Assembly (NCBI GenBank): GCA_016617855.1
Contig: JAECUM010091505.1
Coordinates: 32,068-96,067 of the forward strand
DNA: 64,000 nucleotides
DNA from: Megalonaias nervosa
Taxonomy: Eukaryota; Mollusca; Bivalvia; Unionida; Unionidae
Reading direction: 5' to 3'
Of the stretch, positions 53,909 through 64,000 are shown in pieces. The notes under the pieces are model-generated. The model made no database searches and was not told the origin of the DNA. It saw only the letters and a program-made list of their open reading frames with translations. Position numbers and translations under genes: made by a program. The first letter of the stretch is position 1. Each line of letters starts with the position of its first letter.

Positions 53909-55009
53909 TTAAGTGACTAATTGTGGTGTTTCAGCTACAAATTCCAAACACCACCAGTAAGACGTTGCGGTTATTGTTTGATCATCTGCTTCCAGTAAAA
54001 ATATTTCTTCAGCATCTTTATTTAACACTATAGATACAACTCCAGAGAAAGCATCGGTTGAATGACGCCACGGAAATGTTGTAGTATAAATTTTAAACTT
54101 TGCAGAGCTAAAGATAGACAGTCTATACACACCAGTAACCTTCGCGGTATATTTAATAGTGTTATTTTGCTGTGACCATGTTGTTAATCCTGATGCTACT
54201 GTATACACGATATTGACGATCTGATTATGAGGAATTTTAATCAGATTAGTTTTTTGAACAATATTAGGTATTCCACTAACAATATCATCGAGTTTCATGT
54301 TAACGTCGGCTAGTTTTATGTCAACGGTTGGTGGATCACCAAAAAAATCTTTAATGGTTTTGTTTATGTTTCTACGAAAATTTAAAAACGTTTCCACGTG
54401 TCTAGTAAAAGTAATATTGAGTGTGGTCATTTCGTTATTGATTGTTTTTAGCGAAGTTGTCGTAGGAATGTTGCTATCGTCTACATATTTCTTCGTTGCA
54501 GCGTCAAAATCAGATTCTGGTGTTCTAAGATTATTAATACCATTATTATTCATGTTGAGAAATGCACGCATTATACCACCGTTGACTAACACATACTTAG
54601 ATTCTTGATCGTCGACATATTTTTTTGTTGCGGCGTCTGTATCTACGGTTGGATTTCCAAGGTCTATAATTTTATTTCGATTCATAATAATGCTACCGGT
54701 GAATGAATCACCAGCTCGCTTGATAAAATCGTTAACTGACTTACCAGAATCTTGTATTTTACCCTGATCGGAGAAAATAACGATATTATCAACAACTGCG
54801 GTAGGAATTCGTACGAGTACATCTGTCAGTTGTATGTTACTCGTTTTTAATCGTCCATGTTTATCCTGAAAAACAACGACTTCATTTTGATCCACACTTG
54901 TAATATTTAATAAATCGTCAATCTCATTTCTGAGTTGATCAAGAGTTGCGTATTTAGATAAATCAGCTTGCTTCTGAGCTTTGCGAGATCTTCCGTAAAT
55001 ATCTACCAT
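53909..55009 (-). CDS. Tail-fibre-like attachment protein, intact
   Basis: A 366-residue protein. Two shaft repeats, GDSFTGSIIMNRNKIIDL followed by DAATKKYVDD and a diverged copy ending DAATKKYVDDS, match the trimeric fibre repeat common in phage and virus fibres. The N-terminus is a helical virion-anchor candidate. The C-terminal about 130 residues (VYRLSIFSSAKFKIYT, then WWCLEFVAE) look like a beta-sandwich head. It lies between penton and protease. A receptor-binding role is inferred from the fold pattern; no receptor can be named. Confidence 0.75.
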   Translation of the reverse strand: MVDIYGRSRKAQKQADLSKYATLDQLRNEIDDLLNITSVDQNEVVVFQDKHGRLKTSNIQLTDVLVRIPTAVVDNIVIFSDQGKIQDSGKSVNDFIKRAGDSFTGSIIMNRNKIIDLGNPTVDTDAATKKYVDDQESKYVLVNGGIMRAFLNMNNNGINNLRTPESDFDAATKKYVDDSNIPTTTSLKTINNEMTTLNITFTRHVETFLNFRRNINKTIKDFFGDPPTVDIKLADVNMKLDDIVSGIPNIVQKTNLIKIPHNQIVNIVYTVASGLTTWSQQNNTIKYTAKVTGVYRLSIFSSAKFKIYTTTFPWRHSTDAFSGVVSIVLNKDAEEIFLLEADDQTITATSYWWCLEFVAETPQLVT

Positions 55010-55017
55010 TATATTTA

Positions 55018-55427
55018 TTAATGTCTGTTTAAATGTGACAATGTGGTATATTCATGCACGATTTTATGAGGTGGTTTTGTTGATTTTGATATAGCATCAA
55101 GTACATTAAGTACTTCACGACCACATATTGGTGGATCAGTAAATGTTTGTGTTGGTAACGTTGAATACCAGATTGGAGCAATATTATTGCTGACATAATG
55201 AAGAAATTCCTTAGGTGGCGCTAATCCATATGAATCGAAATAAATAATTCCACGTGGATCAATTGCATATCCAACCCAATGCGTACTGGTCCAGAGTTTT
55301 TATCGAGATTAATAATACCAGTTTCTAAATCGCTAGCGATTTTAGGTAATTGATCGCGCATAAAAACACCTCTGAAGTTTTTTATTTTTAGTTTTTTAGC
55401 GGCATTAAGTAAATCAAAATTGGACAT
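55018..55427 (-). pseudogene. Adenain-like protease of element B: frameshifted, nucleophile missing
   Basis: ATG 55427; stop 55020-55018. The N-terminal MSNFDLLNAAKKLKIKNFRG is a protease leader. A frame change lies at about 55285-55310, just before STHWVGYAID (catalytic His) and YFDSYGLAPP (Asp). The oxyanion/nucleophile block reads TQTFTDPPICGREVLNVL. Comparison with adenain's CGxxC shows Val (GTA codon) where the catalytic Cys should be. Element A keeps VCGQYC. The protease is therefore probably inactive even apart from the shift. Confidence 0.72.
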
Positions 55428-55435
55428 AGGCGATA

Positions 55436-55946
55436 TCAGTAAACTGTCCCGGGAAGTCTTAGACCCCTTCCGTACCATGAATATGGGGTCCCGGGAAGTC
55501 TTAGGCCCCTTCCGTAAGAATATGGGGTCCCTGGCAATCTTAGACCTCTTCCCTTTTTTTGGGATGTTCTTCTTATTCCCTGTCCGGTTGCTTTCTTTAA
55601 TGCCATTCCAGCAGTGGTTCCAACAGCGCCTAATGCAGCTGCTTTTGCAACAGCTGGGGCTGCAGCGGCTATTAATGCTGGTATAGCTGCGAGAAGTGGA
55701 AATATACCACCTGTCTTAATAGCATCTTTGATGGCACCCGCAGAAAGATTAAGTTTTATACCTTTATTTGATTTTTTTAGCTTCATTGAAGTTTCTGAAT
55801 TGACGCTCGGTCAACGATAATTTATTTGAACCGCTCATCTGTTCTTTTTTTAGCGATATTTTTATTCCACAGTTATTTTTTGATGCTGATTGTAGCCTTT
55901 TAATCTGACCAGGAGTCAGAGTAACACTAGCGTGATGATATGACAT
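55436..55946 (-). pseudogene. pX/pVI-like core protein with GRGLRLPG repeats (one frameshift)
   Basis: ATG 55946. The first part (LTPGQIKRLQSASKN, SLTERQFRNFNEA) and the second (SAGAIKDAIKTGGIFPLL, Ala-rich helix) are in two frames that switch at the 7-T run 55772-55778. The C-terminus has three repeats of GRGLRLPGTPYS. The LT..Q..+I..A pattern followed by GG.fP.L and glycine-rich repeats is typical of a minor virion protein in adintovirus-like elements. It lies between protease and major capsid. Confidence 0.65.
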
Positions 55947-55991
55947 TATAATTATTATCCTTATTTTAAATCAAGGTGATCTAATTACGTG

Positions 55992-57393
55992 TTACATATT
56001 TTCTACTGGGGCATCAACGATTCTCATTCGTCCACCAGCACCTTCAAGTAACATCGTCTTATCGCTGAGTATGACGGCGATTGCCTTATAATTTGCAATA
56101 ACCCCTCGATTCACACGAGCTCGAAAAATTATATCAACTACTGATTGTCTGGTTAAATCTAAATGTTCTAGTGAAAAGTAATAAATCGGATATAAGGTTG
56201 TAAAATCTAACTGTGATATTTGTAAACCAGAATCGATATTCTGATCACGCCCCATAAACGACATAAGACGATGATATGCACGTGCTACATGATTATTTTC
56301 AAAATTTAGCAATATTTCTTCAGAAGGTTCTTGATGTCCGTTTTTTTTTAAAGAAACCTCAGAAACACCGAGTTTATCAAAAATCATATTACTTTGTGTT
56401 TGATTATTTAATCGTGCAGTATTTTGAAGCGCGATAAACATATGTCGCGGTGCAGAAACACCTTGCTGAGAAGCTATTTGCCAAGCAAATAAACGATTAA
56501 TGTTACTTTGAAAAGCATCTGTGGTCACTGTCGACCATGACAACGTTGATTTACCACCTTGACTCATAAAAGATAGCAACCGGTCTTCTTCAGGTATTGA
56601 AGGGGTCATCACTGGCATCCACAGTGAAAGTTTTTTTTAGTACTACTTTACCATGAAGTGCTCTGGTTGCAGCATCATCAGCGCCTTCAAAGTGCCATAA
56701 TGCATCATCGTCGGCACCTTTTCTTACAAGTACAACTGTATGTTTAGCTCCAAAAATAACCTTTCTAACATTTCTACAAAATCCAAAGATGTGTGACAAC
56801 GGAATTGCACATGAAAAATCTCTTCTATTTCCTTTTAACATTGCTCGACATGTTGTAAATCCTAAGTTAAATTCTGGATTAGAACCATGAACCACCGGCC
56901 ACACCAGCATCATTGTTGTTGGCATTATTTCTTGGTCGTCTTATATTATATTGTCTGTTATCAGGGCGGTCAGAAGTATCCTTTACAAACATCATTGATG
57001 GACCAGCTGATCTTGAGTAATCATCACTATATATCGCGCAAGACCAAGTATCGTCGTGGCAACATCATCATCATAGATTGCTTCAATAATTTTTCCATCA
57101 ATCATGTATATGGCGCCTTTGAATAAAGCCATAACACCGTTGTTAACAAAACCAACCATAATATCATCTCCATATGCAGTATCGTCTGTTTTTAAAATTT
57201 CGCCCTCTACTTCAATAAATGCCTCAGCAGGTAGAAAATACCTACTTGTATCTTGAACTTGCAGCTCAATTTGTCCTCCACGCTGATTTGGATCTCGTGC
57301 GTCATAAGAATAATATTGATAATCACGCACAGACTCATCCTTGAGTACTGGTGCATCCATGTCGAACGCTGGATCAGATATACGTTTGAACAT
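55992..57393 (-). pseudogene. Major capsid protein of element B (three frameshifts)
   Basis: ATG 57393 to stop 55992, about 467 codons. Three indels split it: at about 57036 (TA-rich), at about 56890 and at the 8-T run 56631-56638. The N-terminus (RGGQIELQVQDTSRYFLPAE) is a virion beta-strand start. The middle part IPLSHIFGFCRNVRKVIFG is the usual double-jelly-roll block. The C-terminus (FSLEHLDLTRQSVVDIIFRA) matches adintovirus-type hexons. It is unlike the element A capsid protein, so the two are different lineages. Confidence 0.75.
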
Positions 57394-57407
57394 CTTTATT
57401 ATAATTA

Positions 57408-57880
57408 TTATCGTCTAAAACGAAGACCACTTCGGGAAGTGAGACCACTTCCTGCTATCAGACTAGCGGTTATATTTTTTTCTTTTTCTGATAATGGTAC
57501 ATCAGCCAACTCTGCTAGTTTTTGATTAGCAGCTTGATTTATTATTTTACTAATATTTGCAGGCATTACTTCAGTGCTAGGTAATTTTACAGGTTGAGGT
57601 CGGACCGCAGGTCTGCGTATTAATCGTGTTAGTCTATCCTTGATCGCTGAAAACGCTTTACTAGCGAGATTACCAACAGCACCAATACCTTTTTCACGAA
57701 CAACATCAATAGCTTTCATTGATAGTTGCTTTGCAATCGGTATTGTTTTGGGGCTATTCTTCTAAACAGACCCTGAACAATATCGCCTAGTCCATCTCCG
57801 TAGGTTGTTTTGTATACTGGTAATCGTGAATTTACTGCCCTGACCATGGTTGGTCCACATTGAGTACTATGTACGATCAT
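57408..57880 (-). pseudogene. pVI-like minor virion protein of element B (one frameshift)
   Basis: ATG 57880. GDGLGDIVQGLFRR near the N-terminus is the pVI signature also seen in element A. The rest (KAIDVVREKGIGAVGNLASK, then a basic Pro-rich stretch and GLTSRSGLRFRR) lies in another frame, switching near 57746-57757 (TTTTGGGG). It sits directly upstream of the major capsid gene, a conserved order. Confidence 0.65.
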
Positions 57881-57924
57881 TTTATTATAATAACTGTATT
57901 TAATTATATACTCAATCCAGTGAC

Positions 57925-59031
57925 TTAGTCACTATGGTAGTCATCGGCGATTTCATTAATGAGGGACCGATATACATTAATATCCATAATTCCACCTGTA
58001 AATAATCGTTTACAAATATCAGCTGCTTCATTAATGATTTCTGGGGAATTATTACCAGCTCGTTTTCCTCCAATGAGGATTTCTAGTCGATCAACATCAG
58101 CAAGGACGTTATTGGGGCAAGTAATAAGGCCACTCCCTAAACCACTTCCAGTTGCGCCAGGAGCATCATAATATTCTTCTTCCTCACCATTTTTTTCTTT
58201 TGGTTTTGATGATGTTTTTTTACTTGGTTTCGATGGTGTTTTCGGTGATTCTGGATAATCACGAAGTGATTGCTCAAATGGTTTTGGTGCTTTTTGTTGT
58301 TATTGTTGTCGTTGTAGTGGTTGTTGTGGTGATTTCAATCGTTTCATTGTTTCTTGTCGTTCTTGTTCTCGTCGTTGTAGCTCTTGTTGTAGTCGTTGTG
58401 ATCGTTGTGGTGATGGTAATTCAGATTGTTGTTGTAGTCGTGGTAGTGGCTGTTGTGGTGATAGTAATAATCGTTTACTTTGTTCAGCCTCTTTTATATA
58501 TCTATTTACAGTCTCATCAAATCTGTTAAAATTTTCAATATCTTCATTAGATCTGATTTCTGGAATACCAGTAGCGATGCGATATATATCCCTGATCCAA
58601 CTGGCAGAGCTTAGAGATTTAATATATTCTGGTTTTACATATTTTTGTCTTTCATAATATCCAAACGCGGCAATATCAAATAATTGGGTTGGGTCCCTGA
58701 TATCAGCAATACCTTCAGGCGTAAATTTATCCATTATCTTAGTTCTGGTTCTTGGTGGTTGTGGTGGTGGTTGAGCTGCTTGAATATGACCAGCAATATC
58801 AACAGGCAATGTTTCAAGAGCTTTCTGTGTTGCCTCAGTTGCTGTAACAATTTTCTTTGTTGGTTCGATAATCGGTTTAAATAATTGTTCTGTACCTTCT
58901 GCAAATTCCACCTGAGACTCCTGACGTGATTGTAGTTATTGTTGAACTAAATCACGGACGGGTAAATATTTTCTAATTGCCTCTAGTCGCTCTCGAGCTA
59001 ATCTAGCTGAATGTGGTTCTCCAATATTCAT
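57925..59031 (-). pseudogene. Conserved Polinton structural protein with GSG C-terminal domain (two in-frame TAA)
   Basis: One frame of 369 codons from ATG 59031 to TAA 57925, interrupted only by TAA 58938-58936 and TAA 58302-58300, both next to Gln codons. The middle is a Gln/Arg coiled region. The C-terminus GSGLGSGLITCP, DRLEILIGGKRAGNNS and AADICKRLFTGG is a conserved domain of uncharacterised virion proteins in Polinton-like elements, as I know the family. It is the rightmost gene, 35 bp inside the right terminal repeat. Confidence 0.7.
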
Positions 59032-59066
59032 TTATTAATAATATTTATACTGGCTGTTTAATTTAT

Positions 59067-59330
59067 AGCAGCAGAGAGGGTGAGTGACCAATACTGAGTG
59101 ACCAACGCGTAAATGAAATCGTATAAAAATTTGAAAAAAATAAGTCAGCGATTGATAACAAAACTGAGCTAACCCAAACGATTTATTATCCGTTCTAAAC
59201 CGTATGGAAATAGTCTCGGTTAGAGGTTTTGGTTTAGCGTCATTGACCTTTTTTTTAGCTTTCGTAGGAACCTTATTTTTTTAGACAAATGACGATTCAG
59301 CCAAGTGGTCTGTTCACCCTCTCTGCTGCT
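59067..59330. repeat. Right terminal inverted repeat of element B
   Basis: Inverse partner of 42793-43058, about 96% identical. It is likewise bounded at both ends by the 17-bp AGCAGCAGAGAGGGTGA motif in inverse orientation. Confidence 0.95.
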
Positions 59331-59335
59331 ACATC

Positions 59336-62300
59336 ATAGTTACTTAAACTTCTAACTCTGTATAAAAAATTAATTTTTTTTTTTAAAGCATTCTGCGGGC
59401 TTTTCAGCACGCTAACAAAAAGCTCACAAAAAACAAACAACCTAGATACTATTTTCTGCCAGCTTGTTTGAAAACATATCACATCAGTTGTGTGACAGCG
59501 ACATTTTTTACATAAATTGTCGGTTTGTATCTACATAACAAGAAACATTAGTTTATTGGAGCTATTTTATCTATATACTATGTATTGTGCTTGAAAATAA
59601 ACACCCATTTTGTCTGTCAGAATAGGTTGAGACCAAAAGTAAATAAATACACACTGGTATTACCTAACTTTCAGTCAAACCACAGGCCTTTGAAATTCTA
59701 TCACTGAAGTAAGAAATTTCAGAATAATGCAAAGAACGAAAGATCCTACGCAGATATACAAGAATGAAACCTGTTGAGAGGAAGGTTTATTGACAGATTA
59801 AATTGTGATTTAGTGAATAGTCATCAGCTGTACGAACAGCCGTTACCATAGTGTTGGTATGAAGCTCATCACGGTAACTTTTGACGTCACTATGGACGTC
59901 ATTCTTAAAATCAACTAATATGAGTTAGACCATCATCTTTATCAACATGTTTCGATGCACATCACCTATAAAATATTTATCACATAGTAGGTATAGTTTT
60001 CCTATAGTATGTGCAGTTTCATATTTTTTATATTACCACACGTTAAAATATCACTTTATGTGATTCTCATTGGTCCAGATATGCCCATGAAATTATTGTG
60101 CAATATTCTCTTTACTGATTGGATGCATCGTGGAAACACTTTTTTAACCCCGCCTTCTGGAATTTTTTGTTTGCAATGAACATTATTGGCCGCGATTTTT
60201 CGAATCGACTCACGAAAAGCAAATGAATAAAAATGGTCTCGTCTATTTGAATATGGCGAATTTACTCCCACAGGGGTTCTTTATGTCTTGTATAACGTAT
60301 CATAATATGAAAAATGGCTAAAACCACAAGACAAAAACAATAACATGGAATCCACCCTTTATACAAGCGTGGTTTAAAAATTAACTTACAGAAGTAAATA
60401 AACTCACCTCTGTTCACAGAAGAGTGTGGACATAAACTGATCTCCAAACTGACAGAAGTTCATCCAACCACTGCATATTTAAGATTTAAATATGTGATGC
60501 AATTCCGAGTCAAAATGAAATTTCTTTGTATATTCTGAAGTTTACTGTTCCAAATCAAACACTGCAAATATCCGGTCACAAATACATTACAGTAAATACG
60601 GGAATTCCTGCATCCAGTAAACCTTCTTTCACATGAATATCGCAATATCGGTGTAATGTTAGTTGTGAAAGTGAAACTTTAAGTTTACGTAAAAATGGAT
60701 CGTCACCTATACGGGAAGCGCATCAAACAATACGACGTCACACACATTTGACATTTCGTGTTGAAAAATGATTTTGTCAGTGTAAAATGTTCTGTTCATT
60801 CGGAAGGACGCTTGTTCTTTGATCTATAGTTTGTAAGAAATGGATAATTTACTTTTAAACTTCTATGCTAGTTCAGCTTTGGTTGGGACTAATTTTTACG
60901 CACAACAAATGAAAGGTGCATCGTCTGTCAGAATGAACGAAATTATTCGCTCTTCTTTCCATCTAAATAATTTCCACTGAAATAAAAACTGTGATAAAAA
61001 GAATCTCAGTTGGGTATTGATTTAATATTAAGTTTATGAAACTCGTTGAATAATGCCTAGCTTTTGCGTGCCAAGACTCGCAAAAGCTGGACATTATTCA
61101 ACTCGTTTCATATATATATATATAAAGCTCCAAACCTTTTAGTCGGATTAAATGTATGTGTGTTTGGCTAGAAATATATATATAAAAAAAACTGATGCTG
61201 GATTGTATATTTGGTGTGTTTTTATAGTAATCAAACAGCGTGTGTTGGTTGTAAGGAGTGTGTGTTTGGATAGTATATTTGATGTGTTGGATTGTAAAGG
61301 TGTGTTGAATTGTACATAAAAAATGAATTTTGCCATTCCCGTTTGTACCTATATACACTTTTGTTTCTATAATACTTTTCCCATCTTAAACATATGGACA
61401 CATTTAACATAGGATTTCCCATTTTCCCCCATGCAGCCCCGCTGTGTAAACCTATGACGTTATGTTTATTCCCGTATGTCCCCCAATCCCCACATATAAT
61501 TACTAAGGAATCCAAATTAAATACACTGAACTCACCGTTTTACATCTATAAGCAACAATAGTTTTGTTTTGTTTTTTTTAACTTACAGAAATAAGTGTAA
61601 GAATATAAATATAGAAGTCTAACAATTAATCGTTTTCAATCATCCCAAATTACATGTTCATTTATTCTTACATATCTATATTTAAGTATAAAAATTTGAC
61701 GTTACTTAAAAGCAGAAGGTATTTGTTCTCGAACAATCTGTATTTGTATTTACTATGTAGCTCGAGGTAAAAATAGCATGCGACAAAATTACAGTGGAAA
61801 TTCACATGTTTATTTTTAGAACATGCATATTCAGTCATTGCACCTATGAGCAATTATCAGTTCTAAAATTATGATGGCCTAGATCTAGAAGCTACTTCTA
61901 TGGATTAGGATTATATAGCTCGAGTTAAAAATAGCATATCATACAAAATAATTGTCGTGCAATCGGAAAGATCACAAGCAAGTAGGAGTTTTATCCTTTT
62001 TACTGCAACTGGAATCATTGTCAACATGCGAAGTGAGAACTAATACATTAAACTGCAACTATTAAATTGAACATATTATGACAGGAAAGTTCTAATTCTC
62101 GTGTCACTGAACGGTTTCCTTTTCTTGTTTGACTTTTTCAATAGTTTTCAACATTCCTCCATCTGAAAATAGAAACAATATTTCTTTTTTAAAATTGCTA
62201 GAATGGTATATGATACTGTATTGCATATGAAGTTGTATCCTAAGTCGTACTGAATTACACTGGTCTGCAAGTTTTTAAAAAAATTGTTAGAACTCATTGC

Positions 62301-63373
62301 CTCCCTCAATGAAAATTAATCGCTGAATATTTTTGCTCTGCAAAAATAAAGTCCATGGCCAATAGCGATCAAAACAAATAAATGAAGTCAGCATTTCAAC
62401 CCGCTGGCAAGTAAAACGGTATCAACTATATCTTCTTATACATGCATAATTTACAGGATTATCATTTACTATGATGATCATAAAATTATGAATAACCTGT
62501 CATCTTTTTATTAAATATTTATGCAGTAAATACTAAAAGAAAATGAATTTTAGTTATAAATTCTTCTACATTTCGTATATCTTCTAAATGTTTATCTATT
62601 ATGAGCCATTATAACTGATCATAGATAATGAAGCTGACAAATGTGGTAACAAGAAGTAAGTAAATGTTTTTACCTTTCTTCCTATTCCAGATATGTTACT
62701 TATTTCCTCTTATTTAAAGTTCGCAGTTTGAGATTGAAAACTGTTAAATATAGATTCGTTGACTGTCATGAGCTTTAGAAGGAACATTCAATGTCAAAAG
62801 TATATCGGTTTCGCACCAAACATTCAATGGTTGATTTATTCGTCCGTTCGTTCGTTTAAGTAACACCACTGGCACCAACGTTGCATATCGTCAAATTACG
62901 TTCTACTTCGTAGTGAATGGAACGTCATTACAAGCGAATGTCATTTTGCTTTTCATCAATCACAGTTTAACTGACCGGATATAGAAGTATCGTTTTGCTG
63001 AATGAATCTTTTTTTTTAACAATTCATTGGATAAATATAATTCACACATTTTCCAGGTTCAGATATGTTTGGTACCTTGCTGACTGTAGAAAGGGAAACT
63101 TTGGGTTCTGCGATTTTATTTCATTTCACTTCTCATCAACTTTCAAATTATCAATTTGTGCCACCCACTTTCTCCAATTTCAATATATTCAACTTGTTGA
63201 ATATTCAGCAGAGTTAACAAAACGATTGCAATATCAATTCAGAGTCGTCATGAGCGCATGTATTCTATGGCGTTGACACTGGCAGTGCGAGTTGGGGGTA
63301 AAGTATTCTTTTTTGTGATTTTCTTTCTTCGTTAATGAGATATGAAGCACAAATGTTTTCAGGTACCTGTCAA
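59336..63373. other. Host AT-rich DNA without a supported gene
   Basis: No frame longer than 94 codons with recognisable features. It includes the inverted repeat at 61036-61111 and a diverged direct repeat of TAGCTCGAG-TAAAAATAGCAT at about 61757 and 61917. A possible short terminal exon near 62104-62162 on the minus strand is too little to call. Confidence 0.5.
61036..61111. repeat. Inverted repeat, about 33-bp arms
   Basis: ATGAAACTCGTTGAATAATG and CTTTTGCG on the left pair with the inverse on the right around a 10-base loop, with one or two mismatches. It could be a fold-back MITE or a structured RNA. Confidence 0.75.
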
Positions 63374-63721
63374 TCACTCTTCTGAATCAAAATCAACAAC
63401 TTGGCCCCTGACTTTGACGATCAGACCATGTGTTTTCGTTGTCCACCTGTTTTTATTTGTCCTTTTGACAATTTTGACAGAAATGTTTGAACAAAGTCCC
63501 TTTGCTTCAAGGATTTTAAACATGTACAAACGTCTGTTGTCTGCCGAATAATAAACACCATCCTTGTCAATAACTTCTATCCGAGGAATATCCGATATTT
63601 TACATTTTCCATCTATAATTTCCTTTATCGCTGTTCCTATGTTTTTCCCAGACTTAAATTTGCAGGAAATTGACTCCTGTGTGTACCGAATATCACTCGG
63701 ACGTATATGGACACTTGGCAT
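63374..63721 (-). CDS. ParB/sulfiredoxin-like domain protein
   Basis: An intact 115-residue frame from ATG 63721. SIRPSDIRYTQ-type start (PSDIRYTQESISCKFKSG), then SDIPRIEVIDKDGVYYSADN and RRLYMFKILEAKG, the pattern of ParB/sulfiredoxin-like nuclease-fold domains found in many uncharacterised single-exon animal and fungal genes. A DNRR core is the most conserved part. The function is unknown in this family. Possibly a host gene, or of mobile-element origin. Confidence 0.6.
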   Translation of the reverse strand: MPSVHIRPSDIRYTQESISCKFKSGKNIGTAIKEIIDGKCKISDIPRIEVIDKDGVYYSADNRRLYMFKILEAKGLCSNISVKIVKRTNKNRWTTKTHGLIVKVRGQVVDFDSEE

Positions 63722-64000
63722 TTTTGACTATAATGGCACTAATGCTTCTTTCAAAACGTATTCCACGACAGTGTGTTGTTATACACTGTATTAACTTTTG
63801 AGAACTCTGGTTTATATACATCTAGGTGTGATGGGTTTTACCTATCTATTTATAGTGCATGGAACCACCTTTACATTACGTAAGAATACAAATGGTTGAA
63901 TTCTGTTGTTAATTATATCGACAAGTGGCTGTGCGGGAACGATAGTCGAAACCGAAAGTACACATACAGACCCAAGGGCGCCCGCAGGATTTTTTTGGAA

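Larger units (their letters stand above)
42793..59330. mobile_element. Element B: complete Maverick/Polinton-adintovirus-like insertion
   Basis: 16,538 bp bounded by about 265-bp terminal inverted repeats beginning AGCAGCAGAGAGGGTGA. ACATC occurs directly outside both ends (42788-42792 and 59331-59335), a 5-6 bp target duplication as made by Polinton integrases. It encodes ATPase, integrase, PolB-helicase, protease, capsid proteins, pVI-like, fibre-like and phospholipase proteins. Integrase and ATPase are intact. Confidence 0.93.

Noticed and set aside
58152..58529. 125-codon Val-rich plus-strand frame
   Set aside because: Shadow of the Gln-codon-rich part of the 59031-57925 structural gene on the other strand.
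62104..62162. Possible terminal exon on the minus strand after a TTTCTATTTTCAG acceptor
   Set aside because: Only 19 codons, no partner exon found and no recognisable protein.

Overview
The window is eukaryotic DNA from an invertebrate animal, most probably a bivalve mollusc. That identification is an inference from the minisatellites, the tRNA-headed SINEs and two very different Maverick/Polinton-type virus-like elements. One clear host gene is seen: a four-coding-exon SIRT6/7-like sirtuin on the minus strand (exons between 40370 and 32430). A small ParB/sulfiredoxin-like reading frame lies at the far right.

Element A (about 2266-24063, ends not resolved) is a decaying Polinton. From left to right it holds two small divergent genes, a broken zinc-knuckle gene, protein-primed DNA polymerase B, a BIR-domain (IAP-like) gene, two F-box-like genes and small unknowns, a packaging ATPase, a basic core-protein cluster with a tandem triplication, a PY-like protein, a DDE integrase with chromodomain, a two-helix membrane protein, minor capsid, pVI-like protein, an intact double-jelly-roll major capsid gene, a Cys-rich protein and an adenain-like protease. 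A repeat-rich 2.3 kb follows, then two more small genes in duplicated units. The four small outer genes all end in a histone-type 3' processing signal: a 16-nt stem-loop followed, exactly 12 nt later, by an AAAAGA purine box. None encodes a histone. This is the most novel signal in the window.

The host block (about 24.1-42.8 kb) carries minisatellites, a SINE with 12-bp target duplications, an hAT-type MITE, a second SINE, a dead Tigger/pogo element inside the sirtuin gene, and the sirtuin exons.

Element B (42793-59330, 16,538 bp) is a complete insertion with about 265-bp terminal inverted repeats (about 96% identical) and ACATC target duplications. It encodes a packaging ATPase, a parvovirus-type phospholipase A2 protein, an intact integrase, a PolB-SF1 helicase gene, an HNH domain, a zinc protein, an HNH homing endonuclease, a penton-like protein, a membrane protein, a tail-fibre-like protein, a protease that appears to lack its nucleophile, a core protein, major capsid, a pVI-like protein and a Polinton structural protein. 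A 1.9 kb non-coding stretch holds a tRNA-like sequence, tandem repeats and twin hairpins whose stems co-vary.

The two elements belong to different lineages: gene order, PolB architecture and capsid genes all differ. Both would make an adenovirus-like particle (major and minor capsid, ATPase, protease, pVI) and replicate by protein-primed PolB with integrase-mediated insertion. Most structural genes of B are broken only by one-base shifts, many next to homopolymers, so B may be young or partly damaged by assembly error.
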